Positions 1-4,999 of a stretch of 6,401 nt of DNA are shown in pieces (the stretch's first letter is position 1; the number at the start of each line of letters is the position of its first letter). The stretch is from NCBI GenBank assembly GCA_013349485.1, contig DUZM01000151.1, positions 1 to 6,401 of the forward strand. Direction: 5' to 3'. Source of the DNA: Candidatus Hydrogenedentota bacterium (GTDB lineage: Bacteria > Hydrogenedentota > Hydrogenedentia > Hydrogenedentales > SLHB01). Made by a program: the position numbers and the translations under genes. The notes beneath the pieces were generated by a model. It saw only the letters and a program-made list of their open reading frames with translations, was not told where the DNA came from and did not search any database.

Positions 1-377
1 TCATGGAGTTCGTGAACGCCGCATACAAGGTTGACGCGCTTGACCGTTCCATCATGGAAACGTTCGTGTTGGTGTTGTCGCCGTTTGCGCCGCACATGGC
101 CGAGGAGTTATGGGAGCGGCTGGGGCATGACCACACGCTGGCCTACGAACCGTGGCCGGAACACGACGAGGCCCTGTTGGCCGAAGACACCGTCGAGATC
201 CCCGTACAGGTCAACGGCAAAGTCCGCGCCCGAATCCTGGTTGCCGCCGGGGCCGATGGCGATACGGTTCTCGCCGCCGCAAAGGCCGAACCCAACATCC
301 AGAAGCATGCAGAAGGCAAGAAGATCATCAAAGAGATCTATGTGCCAGGCAAAACCGTGAACCTCGTTGTTAAATAG
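1..377 (+). CDS. leuS: Leucyl-tRNA synthetase, C-terminal part (5'-truncated by window edge)
   Basis: The enzyme charges tRNA-Leu with leucine in the cytoplasm. Only the last 124 complete codons are visible; the reading frame enters from the left edge, so the ATG at base 3 is an internal methionine. The visible part matches the class Ia anticodon-binding helical domain and the small C-terminal domain of bacterial LeuRS. Counting from that Met, there is PFAPH followed by a MAEELWERL helix (residues 27-40), a PWP motif (50-52), QVNGKVRARI (69-78), and the terminal YVPGK...NLVV block (113-123) typical of the last residues of bacterial LeuRS. The ORF ends cleanly at TAG 375-377 and a terminator-like hairpin follows at once, so leuS is probably the last gene of its transcript. 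This is host core genome. The identification is secure; the catalytic and editing domains are outside the window. Confidence 0.95.
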   Translation, partial: MEFVNAAYKVDALDRSIMETFVLVLSPFAPHMAEELWERLGHDHTLAYEPWPEHDEALLAEDTVEIPVQVNGKVRARILVAAGADGDTVLAAAKAEPNIQKHAEGKKIIKEIYVPGKTVNLVVK

Positions 378-378
378 C

Positions 379-408
379 GCGGCGACAAGTGCCGCATCTC
401 TTTTTCTT
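379..408 (+). terminator. Probable Rho-independent terminator of leuS
   Basis: GCGGC (379-383) and GCCGC (391-395) form a 5-bp all-GC stem with a 7-base loop. A T-rich tract, including TTTTT at 401-405, follows within six bases. It begins 2 bases after the leuS stop codon. The stem is short, so efficiency is uncertain. Confidence 0.6.
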
Positions 409-463
409 GCTTCAGCCTGTTTTCTAACGCGCACGCCGCCCCTCTTGAAACCGTTCCCCCCTT

Positions 464-494
464 TTGGGGTCTAAAGGAGTGGATGGGGTATACT
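464..494 (+). promoter_or_regulatory. Candidate promoter for the DUF4349 gene
   Basis: TATACT at 489-494 matches five of six bases of the sigma-70 -10 consensus. It lies between the leuS terminator and the DUF4349 start, giving a leader of about 33 bases. The -35 is poor: TTGGGG at 464-469 with a 19-base spacer is the best I see. It is weak evidence, supported mainly by position. Confidence 0.35.
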
Positions 495-534
495 TTCTCT
501 CGCCGGTGTCATGTCAGAACGGGAGGACAGAGCT

Positions 535-1470
535 ATGCGAGACTACACGCCCAGGTATCTTGTCGGCGCCTTGTGCCTAGCGTCCGTGTTCGTTGCCTGC
601 AGCATGCCTAGGATGATGGGCTCAAAGGAATTCAGCCCAGCAGCAGACAGGGCCGCCGGGCGCCCGTTGCATAGAACGGAAACGATTGGCGAAGCGCTTT
701 CATCGCAAGGTTCCACGGCGCTGGCGGCAATCGAAGCGACCCAGCCGGATCGCCACTTAATCAAAGACGCTCGGATTACCCTCGAGGTAGTTTCGGCCAA
801 AGAGGCCTCAGCGCAGATCATAACCAAGGCCAGGGAAACTGGGGGATATGCAGCCGATGTGCGCGAAGTAACAGACGCCCTCGGCGGAATCTCAATCACG
901 TTGCAGGTGCGCGTGCCTGCAGATCGGTTTGAGGAGACAATGCAGTACCTCGACGGCTTGGGCAGAGTGCAGGAACGTCATGTTTCGTCGGAAGATGTTA
1001 CCGAGGAGTTCGTCGATACCCAGGCCCGAGTCCGCAATTTCAAACGCACAGAGGAACGTCTCCTCGAACACCTTGAACGAACGGCCAAACTCGAGGATAT
1101 CCTCAGTGTCGAGCGCGAGCTTGCCCGTGTGCGCGGCGAAGTCGAGCGACTCGAAGGACGCCTACGGTTTCTGTCTCATCGGGTCGCCTTTTCCACGATC
1201 ACCGCATCGCTTCGCGAGAAGGCCAAAGCCAGGCCCGTGGTACCGCCCGAATCCTTCAGCACACTGGGTGTGGCTACGTCGGCCGTGCGTTCTCTTGTGA
1301 CGTTTGCACGGGCGATATGGATCGTGGTCATTTGGCTCGGCGTATGGGCCGTCGTATGGATCCCGCTGGTTTACGTGGCGTATCGGCTCGTCCGTTCTGA
1401 GGGCAGGCGTGCCGGCGGCAACAAGACTCCTCGAAGCGCTACCGAGACAGACGTTTCGCCGCCGTCATGA
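535..1470 (+). CDS. DUF4349-domain envelope protein with lipoprotein-like N-terminus and C-terminal membrane helix
   Basis: The 311-aa product has a hydrophobic export segment (residues 8-21) ending in Cys22 with the context FVAC, a weak lipobox. Residues about 75-228 match the DUF4349 layout: an alpha/beta part with the LEV and LQVRVPADRFEE strands, then a long charged coiled coil (about 155-213, rich in E, R and L), then a closing strand near 215-225. A tryptophan-rich membrane helix lies at about 260-285, followed by a basic, hydrophilic tail, presumably cytoplasmic. DUF4349 proteins are cell-envelope proteins whose exact biochemical role is not established. I chose ATG 535 because GGGAGG sits 8 bases before it; the in-frame ATG at 511 lacks such a site, would add eight charged or polar residues before the export signal and would place that Shine-Dalgarno inside the gene. 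It stands alone between the leuS terminator and tRNA-Asp. Confidence 0.85.
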   Translation: MRDYTPRYLVGALCLASVFVACSMPRMMGSKEFSPAADRAAGRPLHRTETIGEALSSQGSTALAAIEATQPDRHLIKDARITLEVVSAKEASAQIITKARETGGYAADVREVTDALGGISITLQVRVPADRFEETMQYLDGLGRVQERHVSSEDVTEEFVDTQARVRNFKRTEERLLEHLERTAKLEDILSVERELARVRGEVERLEGRLRFLSHRVAFSTITASLREKAKARPVVPPESFSTLGVATSAVRSLVTFARAIWIVVIWLGVWAVVWIPLVYVAYRLVRSEGRRAGGNKTPRSATETDVSPPS

Positions 1471-1500
1471 CGACTCTTCCGACTGCGCCCGCATGGCCGC

Positions 1501-1548
1501 GCCAGCGTCATGCTTTGACCCGGGACTTCGCTGGCTGCACACTGTTTT
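1501..1548 (+). terminator. Weak candidate terminator after the DUF4349 gene
   Basis: GCCAGCG (1501-1507) and CGCTGGC (1529-1535) form a perfect 7-bp inverted repeat with a 21-base loop, and TTTT follows at 1545-1548, nine bases after the stem. The long loop and distant T-run make it a poor terminator. I see nothing else in 1471-1620; the reading frames there look spurious. Confidence 0.2.
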
Positions 1549-1620
1549 CAGCGACTGTCCATGGGGCCGGCAAACGATGCGCCCGGTATGGAAAACACGC
1601 CAGTCTTGCGCCGCCAGTAA

Positions 1621-1650
1621 TTGACTTTCGTTTTCTTCCTTTGCTATATT
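1621..1650 (+). promoter_or_regulatory. Strong sigma-70-type promoter of tRNA-Asp
   Basis: TTGACT (1621-1626) and TATATT (1645-1650) are separated by 18 bases, with TGC just before the -10 giving an extended -10 element. The predicted start near 1657 is about 38 bases upstream of the tRNA 5' end. The AT-rich spacer contrasts with the GC-rich surroundings, as expected for a stable-RNA promoter. Confidence 0.8.
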
Positions 1651-1657
1651 ACCGACA

Positions 1658-1683
1658 CTTCACGGGGCGGATGTCTCGTGAAG
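1658..1683 (+). repeat. Inverted repeat in the tRNA-Asp leader
   Basis: CTTCACG (1658-1664) and CGTGAAG (1677-1683) form a perfect 7-bp stem around a 12-base loop. It starts almost exactly at the predicted transcription start and ends 11 bases before the mature tRNA 5' end. It may be a leader hairpin removed during 5' maturation, or a DNA dyad; the sequence alone does not decide. Confidence 0.5.
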
Positions 1684-1694
1684 CGATTTTGTGC

Positions 1695-1772
1695 GGGGGC
1701 GTAGTTCAGTTGGTTTAGAACGCCGGCCTGTCACGCCGGAGGTCGCGGGTTCGAGTCCCGTCGCTCCCGCCA
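1695..1772 (+). tRNA. tRNA-Asp (anticodon GTC)
   Basis: The 78-base gene folds as a full cloverleaf. The acceptor stem is GGGGGCG (1695-1701) with CGCTCCC (1762-1768), including one G-U pair. The D stem is GTTC (1704-1707) with GAAC (1718-1721). The anticodon stem is CCGGC (1723-1727) with GCCGG (1735-1739) around a loop with anticodon GTC at 1730-1732. The T stem is GCGGG (1745-1749) with CCCGT (1757-1761) around TTCGAGT. The discriminator base is G, and CCA (1770-1772) is encoded. The G34-U35-C36 anticodon and G73 are the classic aspartate identity elements. An integrase gene starts 112 bases downstream, so the 3' half is the likely integration target. Confidence 0.97.
1745..1772 (+). other. 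Inferred attachment site (attL) within the tRNA-Asp 3' end
   Basis: Tyrosine recombinases of genomic islands commonly use the T-arm and 3' end of a tRNA gene as core site and restore the gene on integration. Here an intact tRNA 3' end is followed at once by an integrase gene. The exact crossover cannot be placed, because I find no second copy of the T-arm-to-CCA segment elsewhere in the window; attR should lie further right. Confidence 0.5.
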
Positions 1773-1786
1773 TGTAAAGCTAAAGA

Positions 1787-1834
1787 CGCCAAGGACTTAC
1801 GACAGAAGCCCTTGGCGCTTTTCTTTTTCTTCTT
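1787..1834 (+). terminator. Rho-independent terminator of tRNA-Asp
   Basis: CGCCAAGG (1787-1794) pairs perfectly with CCTTGGCG (1810-1817) around a 15-base loop. The stem can extend past one mismatch through AAAG with TTTT, and a long pyrimidine tract rich in T follows (1819-1834). It lies 14 bases after the tRNA CCA and directly before the integrase promoter, separating the two transcripts. Confidence 0.8.
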
Positions 1835-1862
1835 GACAGGTGTAACCGTTTTGCACTAGAAT
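1833..1862 (+). promoter_or_regulatory. Promoter of the integrase gene
   Basis: A perfect TTGACA (1833-1838) and TAGAAT (1857-1862, five of six consensus bases) are spaced by 18 bases. The predicted start is near 1869, leaving a leader of about 15 bases that holds the Shine-Dalgarno GAGGGG (1871-1876). The -35 overlaps the last T residues of the tRNA terminator by two bases. No clear operator is seen over it. Confidence 0.75.
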
Positions 1863-1883
1863 TTTTCCTCGAGGGGACAGAAA

Positions 1884-2897
1884 ATGGCTGGTTTGTACAA
1901 GCGAAATGGCGTTTATTACATCAGCTACTACGAGGCCGGCAAGCGCCACATGAAGTCCCTCGGCACGAGGAATCGAAAGGACGCGACGAAGTTCAAGGAG
2001 GCTATCGAGCGGCGCCTGGCGCAGAAGAAATGGCTGCCAGAGACTATCGACACACCGTGCAAGGTCTTTTGGGATAAGTACCTCGAGTGGGCTGAGGCGC
2101 ACAAACGGCCCCGAACGATAGAAACAGAACGGTTACACTGGGGCCATTTGCGGGAGTTCTGCAAGCGGAAATCGTTGAAGCAATACGAACGGCGCGACTT
2201 CGAGGAGTTCAAGCTGCATCGGCGGCAACTGGGCAACGGCCCTGTGGCCGTCAACAATGCGCTGAAACATTTGCAGGCCATTTTCAACCATGCCATCAAG
2301 CTGGGCTATTTCAGCGGCCCGAATCCCGTCCAGGGGGTTGAGCGCTTCAAAGTCGAGAAGCGGCCGCCCCGATTCCTGAATCAAGAGCAAATCGAGAAAC
2401 TGCTTGCCGCGGCCGAGGAGTACAACGAGAATGTCTTCCTGGGGATCGCACTCGGGGTATATGCCGGGATGCGCCGGCGGGAAATCAGTTTCGCAACGTG
2501 GGAGTGGATTAACTTTGACCGGAAACTGATCAGTATCGTGGGCGATGGGCACTTCGCCGTCAAGGATTGGGAAGCCCGGACGTTGCCCCTACATGGCCGA
2601 TTGGCCGAGATACTATGGCCGCGCCGTCGGCCAGATGGTTACATTTTGGCGCCAGAGGCCGAGCCGGGTGTGTACCGATACCGCTATGATTTCCGAAAGG
2701 TGTTCGATGCCGTCAAGCGACAGGTGGGGCCGGATTGGCTCACGGTTCATGTGTTGAGGCATACGTTTGCTTCGCAGTTGGCCGCCGCGGGCGTGAGTCT
2801 GTACAAAATCGCCCAATGGCTTGGCCATGCGAACGTCAAGACGACGCAAATCTACGCGCATTTGCAGGCGCACGATGAGGACATTAACCGCTTTTGA
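1884..2897 (+). CDS. Site-specific tyrosine recombinase (integrase) of a tRNA-integrated element
   Basis: The 337-aa protein has the normal length for a phage or island integrase that cuts and rejoins DNA at att sites. Residues 1-30 (KRNGVYYISYY...KSLGT) resemble the small N-terminal arm-site-binding domain. Residues about 58-145 are the helical core-binding (SAM-like) domain, and about 165-335 the catalytic domain. All catalytic residues are visible: Arg197 in GMRRRE, Lys227 in AVKDW, His289 and Arg292 in HVLRHTFAS, His315 in LGH, and nucleophile Tyr324 in QIYAH. GAGGGG lies 7 bases before the ATG, and a near-consensus promoter is just upstream. It reads away from tRNA-Asp, the expected target. 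There is no sign of decay, so it is probably active. Its exact subfamily and target cannot be fixed from sequence alone. Confidence 0.95.
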   Translation: MAGLYKRNGVYYISYYEAGKRHMKSLGTRNRKDATKFKEAIERRLAQKKWLPETIDTPCKVFWDKYLEWAEAHKRPRTIETERLHWGHLREFCKRKSLKQYERRDFEEFKLHRRQLGNGPVAVNNALKHLQAIFNHAIKLGYFSGPNPVQGVERFKVEKRPPRFLNQEQIEKLLAAAEEYNENVFLGIALGVYAGMRRREISFATWEWINFDRKLISIVGDGHFAVKDWEARTLPLHGRLAEILWPRRRPDGYILAPEAEPGVYRYRYDFRKVFDAVKRQVGPDWLTVHVLRHTFASQLAAAGVSLYKIAQWLGHANVKTTQIYAHLQAHDEDINRF

Positions 2898-2922
2898 GCT
2901 AGCGCGGCATCGAGGCCGTATG

Positions 2923-2941
2923 GACGTCAGTACGACGTCGT
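2923..2941. repeat. Paired GACGTC sites between integrase and ORF6N genes
   Basis: GACGTC occurs at 2923-2928 and 2934-2939, 11 bases apart (about one helical turn). The second copy is the centre of a perfect 10-base palindrome, ACGACGTCGT (2932-2941). It sits in the 123-base gap before the ORF6N gene, a sensible place for an operator. No clear promoter is seen in this gap, so the role is a guess. Confidence 0.35.
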
Positions 2942-3020
2942 GGGTGTTGGGTTGTGGCAGAAAGGGCTTGATCTCGGCCCAGGCGACGCGAATGGGGTCT
3001 CGGTAGAAGGGGGAAGGCGG

Positions 3021-3557
3021 ATGGTTGCTGAAAAGGCCGTGGTGGCGCGTGAGGGCATCGAGCGGGCCATTTATCTGATTCGCGGGCAGCGGGTCATGCT
3101 CGATGCGGACTTGGCGGAACTGTACGACGTCTCAACAAGGCGTCTGAATGAGCAGGTGAAGCGGAACAAGGACCGGTTCCCCGTAGACTTCATGTTCCAG
3201 TTGACCAAGCGGGAAGCGGAGTCTTTGAAGTCGCAAATTGCGACCTCAAAACCGGGGCGCGGCGGCCGCCGAACGTTGCCCTACGCCTTTACGGAGCACG
3301 GGGCGATCATGGCGGCCACGGTTCTCAATTCGCCTCGAGCTGTCGAAATGAGCGTGTCGGTTGTCCGGGCGTTTGTGCGGTTGCGCGAGATGGCCATGAC
3401 GCGTAAGGATCTTGCGCGGCGCCTGGCCGCCCTCGAGAGGAAAATGCTCGAGCACGATAAGCAATTCGCGATGGTGTTCGAGGCGATCCGTGGGCTCATG
3501 GCCGAACCGAAGCCCAAGCGCAAGCGAATCGGTTTCGAGCCGGCAAGAAAGGATTGA
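3021..3557 (+). CDS. ORF6N-domain protein (phage or mobile-element DNA-binding type)
   Basis: The 178-aa product carries an ORF6N domain at about residues 12-100: IYLIRGQRVMLDADLAELY, then VSTRRLNEQVKRNKDRFP, then FMFQLT and the LPYAFTEHGAIM block. A helical stretch with heptad-like leucines (about 128-160) and a lysine/arginine-rich tail ending near RIGFEP follow. ORF6N is found in phage and mobile-element proteins, often beside KilA-N or Bro-type domains, and is thought to bind DNA; a precise cellular role is not established. ATG 3021 is preferred because the purine-rich GGGGGAAGG (3009-3017) precedes it. Extending to ATG 2940 would add 27 residues that do not fit the family and have no ribosome site. 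Only 13 bases separate it from the next HTH gene, so the two are probably cotranscribed. Confidence 0.88.
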   Translation: MVAEKAVVAREGIERAIYLIRGQRVMLDADLAELYDVSTRRLNEQVKRNKDRFPVDFMFQLTKREAESLKSQIATSKPGRGGRRTLPYAFTEHGAIMAATVLNSPRAVEMSVSVVRAFVRLREMAMTRKDLARRLAALERKMLEHDKQFAMVFEAIRGLMAEPKPKRKRIGFEPARKD

Positions 3558-3570
3558 TCCTACGAGCCAG

Positions 3571-3855
3571 ATGGACAGAACGCCAATTCGTATAGGTGTA
3601 GCGGCGAAGATATTGGGTGTACACCCGGAGACTTTGCGGTACATGGTTCGCAAAGGTGAGGTTCAGGCGTTCCACATTGGCAAAGGCAAGCATCTTCGGT
3701 TTGACCCGGCCGACCTCGAGAACTTCATGCACAACAGCTATAGACCTGCACCACCCGAGCTGGGGCAGTCGCCACAGGAGATAGCGGGCGCGTTGCGCGA
3801 CGCGGCCTGCGCGGAATTGGAATTGGCTGAATTGAGGAGGGCAGGCAAGATATGA
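3571..3855 (+). CDS. Small HTH DNA-binding protein, excisionase-like (HTH_17/MerR-type fold)
   Basis: The 94-aa protein has a helix-turn-helix with a short wing at residues 6-54: IGVAAKILGVHPETLRYMVRKGEV, then the wing FHIGKGKHLRF, then the DPADLENFM helix. This is the usual order in excisionase-family and HTH_17 proteins, which bend DNA at att sites or repress nearby promoters. The tail (58-94) is proline- and then alanine/glutamate-rich and helical. No good Shine-Dalgarno precedes ATG 3571; the start lies 13 bases after the ORF6N stop, so translation may depend on coupling. With the integrase it forms a typical int-xis set, so a recombination directionality factor is the leading guess and a repressor the main alternative. 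The HPETLR motif recurs in the partial gene at 6287. Confidence 0.8.
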   Translation: MDRTPIRIGVAAKILGVHPETLRYMVRKGEVQAFHIGKGKHLRFDPADLENFMHNSYRPAPPELGQSPQEIAGALRDAACAELELAELRRAGKI

Positions 3856-3914
3856 AACCAGGGATCGGGCAGTATCACAACGCGCTGATACTTTACGGCC
3901 GGTGTGGCCGTTGA
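3852..3914 (+). CDS. Possible 20-codon leader-like ORF
   Basis: An ATG overlaps the stop of the preceding HTH gene in an ATGA arrangement. A GAGGAGGG purine run (3834-3841) lies about 10 bases upstream. It encodes only 20 residues (MKPGIGQYHN, then ALILYGRCGR), and its last 14 codons cover two perfect inverted repeats, with the stop directly after the second. It could be a leader peptide acting on those hairpins, or a chance frame. No homologue is recognised. Confidence 0.22.
   Translation: MKPGIGQYHNALILYGRCGR
3871..3892. repeat. 22-bp dyad, possible operator
   Basis: AGTATCA (3871-3877) and TGATACT (3886-3892) are perfect inverted halves separated by 8 bases. The size and symmetry suit a dimeric repressor site. 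It lies 15 bases after the excisionase-like gene. It is also the first of four consecutive inverted repeats and could instead act as an RNA hairpin. Confidence 0.45.
3895..3911 (+). repeat. Perfect 6-bp hairpin with 5-base loop
   Basis: ACGGCC (3895-3900) and GGCCGT (3906-3911) enclose GGTGT. The GC-rich stem and small loop would make a stable RNA hairpin. No T-tract follows, so it is not a standard terminator. It begins two bases after the preceding dyad. Confidence 0.5.
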
Positions 3915-3924
3915 AATAGAAAGC

Positions 3925-3959
3925 GGCCCGTGAAGGCGTTCGAGGCGCCGACACGAGCC
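3925..3959 (+). repeat. Compound hairpin with internal loop
   Basis: GGCCCGTG (3925-3932) pairs with CACGAGCC (3952-3959) with one C/A mismatch. A symmetric 2x2 internal AA/GA loop follows, and then GGCG (3935-3938) pairs with CGCC (3946-3949) around a 7-base loop. That gives 11 Watson-Crick pairs in a 35-base element, more RNA-like than a simple DNA operator. Confidence 0.45.
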
Positions 3960-3974
3960 TAACCGAACCGAATA

Positions 3975-4026
3975 GCGTGAGGCACCAGCGGCCGGCTACT
4001 TGCCATTATACCGCATCGCCTCACGC
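3975..4026. repeat. 9-bp perfect inverted repeat with 34-base interior
   Basis: GCGTGAGGC (3975-3983) and GCCTCACGC (4018-4026) are exact complements. The interior contains the palindrome GCCGGC (3991-3996) and an AT-rich ATTATA patch. The repeat ends 5 bases before the AAAGGAGGG ribosome site of the next gene, so it could affect that gene's transcription or translation. Confidence 0.5.
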
Positions 4027-4047
4027 GTTCCAAAGGAGGGACGTGTC

Positions 4048-4179
4048 ATGAAGGAAGTCGTTGTTGTCTTGAAGTATGGGCTGTTGGTCGGGCCAAGCGG
4101 ATACATCAATCCGCACTATCACTTGCTCGCGCCGTTGCTTCGTGCGGTTCGGAGCCGGAAAGGAGTGCGTCATGTTTGA
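4048..4179 (+). CDS. Small protein of unknown function (43 aa), first gene of a coupled cassette
   Basis: I do not recognise this 43-aa product. It starts MKEVVVVLKYGLLVGPSG, has a hydrophobic first half, a short YINPHYHLLAPLL segment and a basic tail (RAVRSRKGVRHV). The case for translation is strong: AAAGGAGGG (4032-4040) lies 7 bases before the ATG, and the stop overlaps the start of the 275-aa gene by eight bases, the usual arrangement for translational coupling. The hydrophobic run (residues 4-16) contains a lysine and is too short for a confident membrane helix. It may be a small partner of the next protein or a coupling leader. An RNA-structure cluster lies just upstream. It is easily missed by gene callers because of its size. 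Confidence 0.6.
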   Translation: MKEVVVVLKYGLLVGPSGYINPHYHLLAPLLRAVRSRKGVRHV

Positions 4180-4999
4180 GAACCTTGGCGAAATAGTGAA
4201 GTTTCGCGATTCGTTTGCGCGGTTCATCGCGGCCGCCAAACCCTGCTGGCCAGGTCTCACCGTCGCCTGCTTCAATGACCTCATCGACAAGGCGTACGAG
4301 TTGCCGGATGTGTTGTCTCGCGACGATTACAAGCCTGAAAACGTGGTTGAGAAGTTGCCGGCCTACACAGCGGTTGTCTTGGTTGCGCGGTACCGGCCGG
4401 AGTTCCCTCGGCCAAATCCGTTCGACTTCGTAGACCTGGGAAAGCTCCTGGGGAACCGCACACTGAAGGCGCAGGGTAATGGCGGCGAGAGAAGGACCGT
4501 GGAGGTCCTCGACTTTCTCATCGTCGATGAAGCGGGGTCCTGGCAAAGCGTGTATGACGCCGTGGGCTTGCGGGAATTGGTGTGGTGCGATGCGTGCCAC
4601 ACGTGGCTCGAGTTCAGCGATGTAGGCGACCTGGCCGATATGATAGCAGATGAGAAATGGGATGAGCTTGAGTGCTTTCATCGCGAAGGGTGCAGCGGCG
4701 TCAAGGAACACGGTCGAGGATGGAGGAAACGGAACGCAGCATTGTTGGCCGCGGGAGACCGGCCACGTTTGGGCCCGCCGCGCGTGCAGAATTCCTGGGG
4801 CGAACGGGGGTCTTGTTTCCTCACACCCGGCGAACTTATCAAAGGATGCGGCGAGATCTTCGCGGCCGCGGGTCAAGAGATCGAGACAGACGGCGAGTTG
4901 TCTCCTGTGGCGCAGAAATTCGCGGCGCTGCTCGCGAACCCCGAAAACGAAGCGTCTGAGCCGTCAACGGCGCCAGCGGTTGGGGGAGGTGCGTCATGA
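4172..4999 (+). CDS. Protein of unknown function with a putative four-cysteine zinc site (275 aa)
   Basis: No family is recognised. ATG 4172 is preferred: AGGAG (4161-4165) lies 6 bases upstream and the start overlaps the previous stop. An upstream in-frame ATG at 4076 would run through the 43-aa gene. Residues 1-110 are mixed helical with an aromatic, proline-rich segment (RYRPEFPRPNPFDF, 73-86). A strand LDFLIVDE lies at 113-120. Next come WCDACH with Cys139 and Cys142, and CFHREGC with Cys168 and Cys174, plus His143 and His170, a spacing compatible with one structural zinc ion. The tail (from about 255) is alanine, proline and serine-rich and looks disordered. There is no signal peptide or membrane helix, so it is probably cytosolic. 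The last bases overlap the next gene as ATGA. It may bind nucleic acid or protein through the zinc ribbon, but this is only a guess. Confidence 0.82.
   Translation: MFENLGEIVKFRDSFARFIAAAKPCWPGLTVACFNDLIDKAYELPDVLSRDDYKPENVVEKLPAYTAVVLVARYRPEFPRPNPFDFVDLGKLLGNRTLKAQGNGGERRTVEVLDFLIVDEAGSWQSVYDAVGLRELVWCDACHTWLEFSDVGDLADMIADEKWDELECFHREGCSGVKEHGRGWRKRNAALLAAGDRPRLGPPRVQNSWGERGSCFLTPGELIKGCGEIFAAAGQEIETDGELSPVAQKFAALLANPENEASEPSTAPAVGGGAS

Noticed and set aside
511..534. Upstream start of the DUF4349 protein at ATG 511
   Set aside because: No ribosome site precedes it, and it would add eight charged or polar residues before the export signal; ATG 535 has GGGAGG at the right distance.
1467..1718. 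83-codon + strand frame overlapping the DUF4349 stop as ATGA
   Set aside because: It runs through the tRNA-Asp promoter and leader into the tRNA gene itself, has no recognisable product and no clear Shine-Dalgarno.
2133..2552. 139-codon minus-strand frame inside the integrase gene
   Set aside because: It lies wholly opposite a clearly conserved integrase and has no recognisable domain; it is a GC-rich shadow frame.
2940..3020. N-terminal extension of the ORF6N protein to ATG 2940
   Set aside because: The 27 added residues are glycine-rich and unlike the family, and the purine-rich site for ATG 3021 would fall inside the gene.
4000..4012. Promoter before the 43-aa gene based on TATACC at 4007-4012
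   Set aside because: No acceptable -35 at 16-19 bases upstream; TTGCCA at 4000-4005 is far too close.
4106..4876. Long minus-strand reading frame (256 codons) opposite the 275-aa gene
   Set aside because: It would start with TTG and has no ribosome site. Its product is unusually rich in His and Arg, as expected of an antisense shadow, while the + strand gene has ribosome sites and coupled overlaps at both ends.
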